Position numbers and translations under genes: made by a program
Source: Candidatus Bathyarchaeota archaeon
Lineage (GTDB): Archaea; Thermoproteota; Bathyarchaeia; 40CM-2-53-6
Direction: 5' to 3'
Length of the DNA stretch: 8,225 nt
NCBI GenBank assembly: GCA_005882955.1
Contig: VBBB01000084.1
Span: 1-8,225 of the forward strand
Shown: positions 5,861-8,225 of the stretch, piece by piece
Layout: every line of letters begins with the position of its first letter
Position numbering within the stretch: position 1 is the stretch's first letter
The notes under the pieces: generated by a model
What the model saw: the letters and a program-made list of their open reading frames with translations, nothing else
Database searches by the model: none
Told to the model about the DNA's origin: nothing

Positions 5861-7687
5861 TTGTGCGGAATATTCGGCTGCGTCCTTCACGAGGGTGCTC
5901 ACGCGGCCCCGATTATCCATTCCGCGCTCAAGCGACTCGAATACCGAGGCTACGACTCAGTAGGCGAAGTAACAATCGACAATGACCGACTGACAGTGAA
6001 GAAGGACAGCGGACGATTGGAAGAGGTCCACGCAAAATACAATCTTGACGACCTCCCAGGACCAGTAGGAGTTGGCCACACCCGATGGGCGACGCACGGA
6101 AGACCCGTGTACGAAAACTCTCACCCGCTCGTAGATTGCAAGTCACGAATCGCCGTAGTTCACAATGGAATTATCGAAAATTACCTAGAAATCAAGAAAG
6201 AGCTGGAAGCGAAGGGCCACACATTCCAGTCGAGAACCGACACCGAAGTCGTCCCGCATCTGGTCGAAGACTATCTCTCTCACGGGATGAGCCTAGAAGA
6301 GGCGTTTCGGAAGACTGTGAACCGTCTTGAAGGAGCCTATGCGATCGTTCTCACCAGCGCAGAACAGCCGAAGACAATACTCTGCGCTCGTCAAGAGAGC
6401 CCTCTCGTCTTGGGTCTCGGAGACGGTGAATATTACTGCGCTTCAGATTTCGCAGCATTCTTACCGCTCACCCGCAAAGCGGTACTTCTCGACGAAGGAG
6501 AAATGGCCGTTCTAGATCCTAAAGGGGTGAAGATTCTCAAGCTGAAAAATGCCGCCCCAGTAAAACGAGAAGCCATCACCATCACTTGGGACCCCGAGTC
6601 TGCAAAGAAGCAAGGCTTCCGACACTTCATGCTGAAAGAAATACATGAACAGGCACAAGCCCTGCGTGACGCTCTCCGAACAGAGCAAGTATACTACGAC
6701 CAATTCTCCCGCAAGATCATTGAAGCCGACAAGGTCTTCATCGTAGCCTGCGGCACCTCATATCACGCCGGGCTCGTCGGCAGCATAGCCCTAGCGAAAA
6801 TAGCAGGGATCAACGCCCGAGCAGTCATCGCCAGCGAATTCTCTGAAGAAGCACTGGATCTAGTAACTTCGAAGACGGTCGTTCTAGCTATCAGCCAATC
6901 TGGTGAGACCATGGACACACTCAACGCAGTACGTGACGCAAAAGCGAAGGGCGCGACGATTCTGAGCGTCCTGAACGTGCTGGGTTCGACTCTGATGCGA
7001 CTCTCCACCGTCTACATTGACCAGAACGCAGGACCGGAGATAGGAGTGGCCTCAACCAAGGCCTTCACCAGCCAGATCGCGGTGCTTCTACGTCTTGCAG
7101 CGACCATCGGCCGGAAGAAGGGCGAGGTATCTGCGAAAGAGATTAGCGAGCTAGAAAACGCGCTCCACAAAACCCCCGCTCTCATCCAGAGCATTCTGAA
7201 CACTAAAGTCGAAGATGTCAAGAAAATAGCCGAAGAGTGCGACGGCGCATCAAGTGTCTGTTTCCTGGGACGGGGAATCAATGTCCCGACTGCTCTCGAA
7301 GGTCGTCTCAAACTCCTGGAACTTAGCTATGTACCGGCGATTGCTTATCCGGCCGGTGAGAGCAAACATGGATTCATCGCACTCATCGAAGAAGGATTTC
7401 CAGTGATCTTTGTCGCACCTAATGACGACACCCACAAACGGATCGTCGGAAACATTATGGAGATGAAGGATCGTGGTGCCCGGATCATTTCAATAATTGA
7501 GGAAGGAGATGAAGAGATCAGAAACCTCTCCGATCGGGTCATTGAAATTTCAGAGTCTCTGCCCTCCCTGGTAACTCCCCTCGTGTATGTGGTACCATTG
7601 CAGCTGCTGGCATACTACCTATCCGTGATCAAAGGACACGACCCTGACTACCCCCGCAACCTAGCAAAGAGCGTCACCGTCGAATAG
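5861..7687 (+). CDS. glmS: Glutamine--fructose-6-phosphate aminotransferase (isomerizing)
   Basis: GlmS transfers the amide nitrogen of glutamine to fructose-6-phosphate, giving glucosamine-6-phosphate, the first step to UDP-GlcNAc for archaeal surface glycans and protein glycosylation. The 608-residue length matches the bacterial enzyme (about 609). The N-terminal class II glutaminase domain starts with the nucleophile Cys2 (CGIFGC), which fixes the TTG at 5861 as the start because Cys must follow the initiator Met. It continues with EYRGYDS (27-33), HTRWATHGRP (73-82), HNGIIENY (101-108) and SRTDTEVV (124-131). Two sugar-isomerase (SIS) domains follow, with ACGTSYHAG (296-304), SQSGETMDT (345-353) and STKAFTSQ (398-405). 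The second ends in the conserved NLAKSVTVE carboxy-terminus that seals the active site. All expected catalytic motifs are present. The helical gene 11 bases downstream is probably co-transcribed. Confidence 0.97.
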   Translation: MCGIFGCVLHEGAHAAPIIHSALKRLEYRGYDSVGEVTIDNDRLTVKKDSGRLEEVHAKYNLDDLPGPVGVGHTRWATHGRPVYENSHPLVDCKSRIAVVHNGIIENYLEIKKELEAKGHTFQSRTDTEVVPHLVEDYLSHGMSLEEAFRKTVNRLEGAYAIVLTSAEQPKTILCARQESPLVLGLGDGEYYCASDFAAFLPLTRKAVLLDEGEMAVLDPKGVKILKLKNAAPVKREAITITWDPESAKKQGFRHFMLKEIHEQAQALRDALRTEQVYYDQFSRKIIEADKVFIVACGTSYHAGLVGSIALAKIAGINARAVIASEFSEEALDLVTSKTVVLAISQSGETMDTLNAVRDAKAKGATILSVLNVLGSTLMRLSTVYIDQNAGPEIGVASTKAFTSQIAVLLRLAATIGRKKGEVSAKEISELENALHKTPALIQSILNTKVEDVKKIAEECDGASSVCFLGRGINVPTALEGRLKLLELSYVPAIAYPAGESKHGFIALIEEGFPVIFVAPNDDTHKRIVGNIMEMKDRGARIISIIEEGDEEIRNLSDRVIEISESLPSLVTPLVYVVPLQLLAYYLSVIKGHDPDYPRNLAKSVTVE

Positions 7688-7698
7688 GACAACCCTCC

Positions 7699-8097
7699 TT
7701 GTCCAACAGATCTTCAGTTGAACAGGAATACTTGGAGTCCAAACTGGAAAGCGCGTTAGACGACTCGTGGTCGAAAGTCAACATCGCTCTCGACAAGACA
7801 TCCAAGTCGTCGGCTGATCTCGCAATGGGGATCTGGTTCGCCGCAGAAGCTCTGGAGTACAGCAGCCTTCTGTTCAATCTGACTTATGGTTTGGAGGATG
7901 TGAAACCTGCTATCAAACTTCGAAAAGGCGAAGCTGCTATAGTCCTCGTTAAGGACTCTATGGAGCTTCTAAAGCGAGCACGGGAAGGACGCAAGAGGTC
8001 TGCCGCGGATGCATACGTCAACCTTAGAACAGCCGCCGACTTCCTGAAATCCGCTCATTTGGAACAAGTCAGGAAATCTACCAATAAACGGGAATAG
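7699..8097 (+). CDS. Small all-helical protein downstream of glmS, function unknown
   Basis: I do not recognise this 132-residue protein. It appears almost wholly helical, with likely helices at about 5-33, 35-64, 76-97 and 99-124, giving a probable four-helix bundle or coiled-coil dimer. It has no membrane segment, no signal peptide and no cysteines. A HEPN fold came to mind from the helices and the YVNLRTAADFLKSA stretch, but the diagnostic R-x4-H motif is missing, so I do not assign it. The start is TTG at 7699, 11 bases after the glmS stop; the next in-frame starts would cut into the first helix. The codon use and the tight spacing suggest a real, co-transcribed gene. A link to glucosamine synthesis would be guilt by proximity only. 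Confidence 0.75.
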   Translation: MSNRSSVEQEYLESKLESALDDSWSKVNIALDKTSKSSADLAMGIWFAAEALEYSSLLFNLTYGLEDVKPAIKLRKGEAAIVLVKDSMELLKRAREGRKRSAADAYVNLRTAADFLKSAHLEQVRKSTNKRE

Positions 8098-8111
8098 CGT
8101 TTAACTAGAGG

Positions 8112-8190
8112 TTTCGTCCGGGCGAAAAGCTCTCGCAGGTCTCTGCGTGTTTCGCTCGATCACTTGTCTCGCAGGCGGCGTCGGCGCCGC
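8112..8190 (+). other. Cluster of three consecutive hairpins, possible 3' end of the glmS unit or small RNA
   Basis: Three perfect small stems follow one another soon after the stop at 8097. They are TTTCG/CGAAA at 8112-8116 and 8123-8127, CGCAG/CTGCG at 8134-8138 and 8143-8147 (loop GTCT), and GCGGCG/CGCCGC at 8175-8180 and 8185-8190 (loop TCGG). The third is the most stable. No T-tract follows, so this is not a textbook terminator. I find no tRNA, SRP RNA or RNase P signature. It may end the upstream transcript or be part of a structured RNA, or reflect local GC richness. Confidence 0.35.
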
Positions 8191-8201
8191 TCGCTTCCTA
8201 G

Positions 8202-8225
8202 ATGGCCTCGCCAAAGTATTTCCTG
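8202..8225 (+). CDS. Possible start of a further gene cut by the window edge
   Basis: An ATG directly after an in-frame TAG (8199-8201) opens a frame reading MASPKYFL up to the last base. Eight codons cannot prove a gene, and no TATA box is obvious upstream. The minus strand offers two competing partial frames: one ending KYFGEAI with its stop at 8198-8200, and an Arg/Pro/Ala-rich one ending near 8101. The right edge is therefore unresolved. Confidence 0.25.

Noticed and set aside
7694..7700. CCTCCTT as a ribosome-binding signal for the gene at 7699
   Set aside because: It matches the anti-Shine-Dalgarno sequence, not a Shine-Dalgarno sequence, on the coding strand, so it cannot pair with 16S rRNA.
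7699..8097. HEPN ribonuclease/toxin
   Set aside because: The helical pattern and the LRTAADFLKSAH stretch look suggestive, but the spacing does not give R-x4-H and no partner nucleotidyltransferase gene is adjacent.
8098..8201. tRNA or SRP RNA gene
   Set aside because: There is no T-loop GTTCRANNC-type motif, acceptor stem pairing or recognisable SRP core in either strand.
8101..8223. Minus-strand partial frame of about 40 codons rich in Arg, Pro and Ala
   Set aside because: It is open to the window edge but has low-complexity composition, recognisable motifs are absent, and two other frames compete there.
1..8225. CRISPR array, transposon, phage or defence genes
   Set aside because: No regularly spaced repeats, terminal inverted repeats, transposase or integrase motifs, or defence-type domains were found on either strand.

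Overview
The window reads as a stretch of archaeal chromosome. The strongest evidence is a gatD-gatE pair, the Glu-tRNA(Gln) amidotransferase that is known only from archaea. Supporting signs are frequent TTG starts, very short intergenic gaps, a TTTATA promoter box close to a start codon, and an archaeal-type Lrp/AsnC regulator. Base composition looks moderate, near 50% GC by eye. The phylum cannot be settled from these genes; an uncultured Thermoproteota/Bathyarchaeia-like or related lineage would fit, but that is a guess.

Layout. (1) Positions 1-3064, plus strand: the 3' part of gatD, then gatE directly abutting it, then an Lrp/AsnC-family regulator overlapping the gatE stop by 4 bases. 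This looks like one transcription unit. gatE is broken near position 1090: about 16 bases that should encode the conserved segment after GSNTTGF are missing and the frame changes, so it appears as an N-terminal and a C-terminal piece. (2) Positions 3086-4138, minus strand: a complete aspartate-semialdehyde dehydrogenase gene (asd), convergent with the regulator. (3) Positions 4139-4318: an intergenic region between divergent genes, with a good TATA box serving the plus side. (4) Positions 4319-5790, plus strand: a 59-codon small gene, a six-helix membrane protein resembling an ECF-transporter substrate-binding (S) component, and a two-helix membrane protein with a long basic tail. (5) Positions 5861-8097: a complete glmS (glucosamine-6-phosphate synthase) starting with TTG, followed 11 bases later by a small all-helical protein of unknown function. 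(6) Positions 8098-8225: a GC-rich region with three consecutive small hairpins, and an unresolved gene at the right edge.

How the genes fit together. GatDE makes Gln-tRNA from Glu-tRNA, Asd makes the branch-point aldehyde for Thr, Met and Lys/diaminopimelate synthesis, GlmS consumes glutamine to make glucosamine-6-phosphate, and the Lrp-type regulator may sense an amino acid. The region is therefore mostly central nitrogen and amino-acid metabolism. I see no defence island, mobile element, CRISPR array or clearly new system. The items most worth a second look are the gatE deletion, the small gene at 4319-4498, and the hairpin cluster at the right end.
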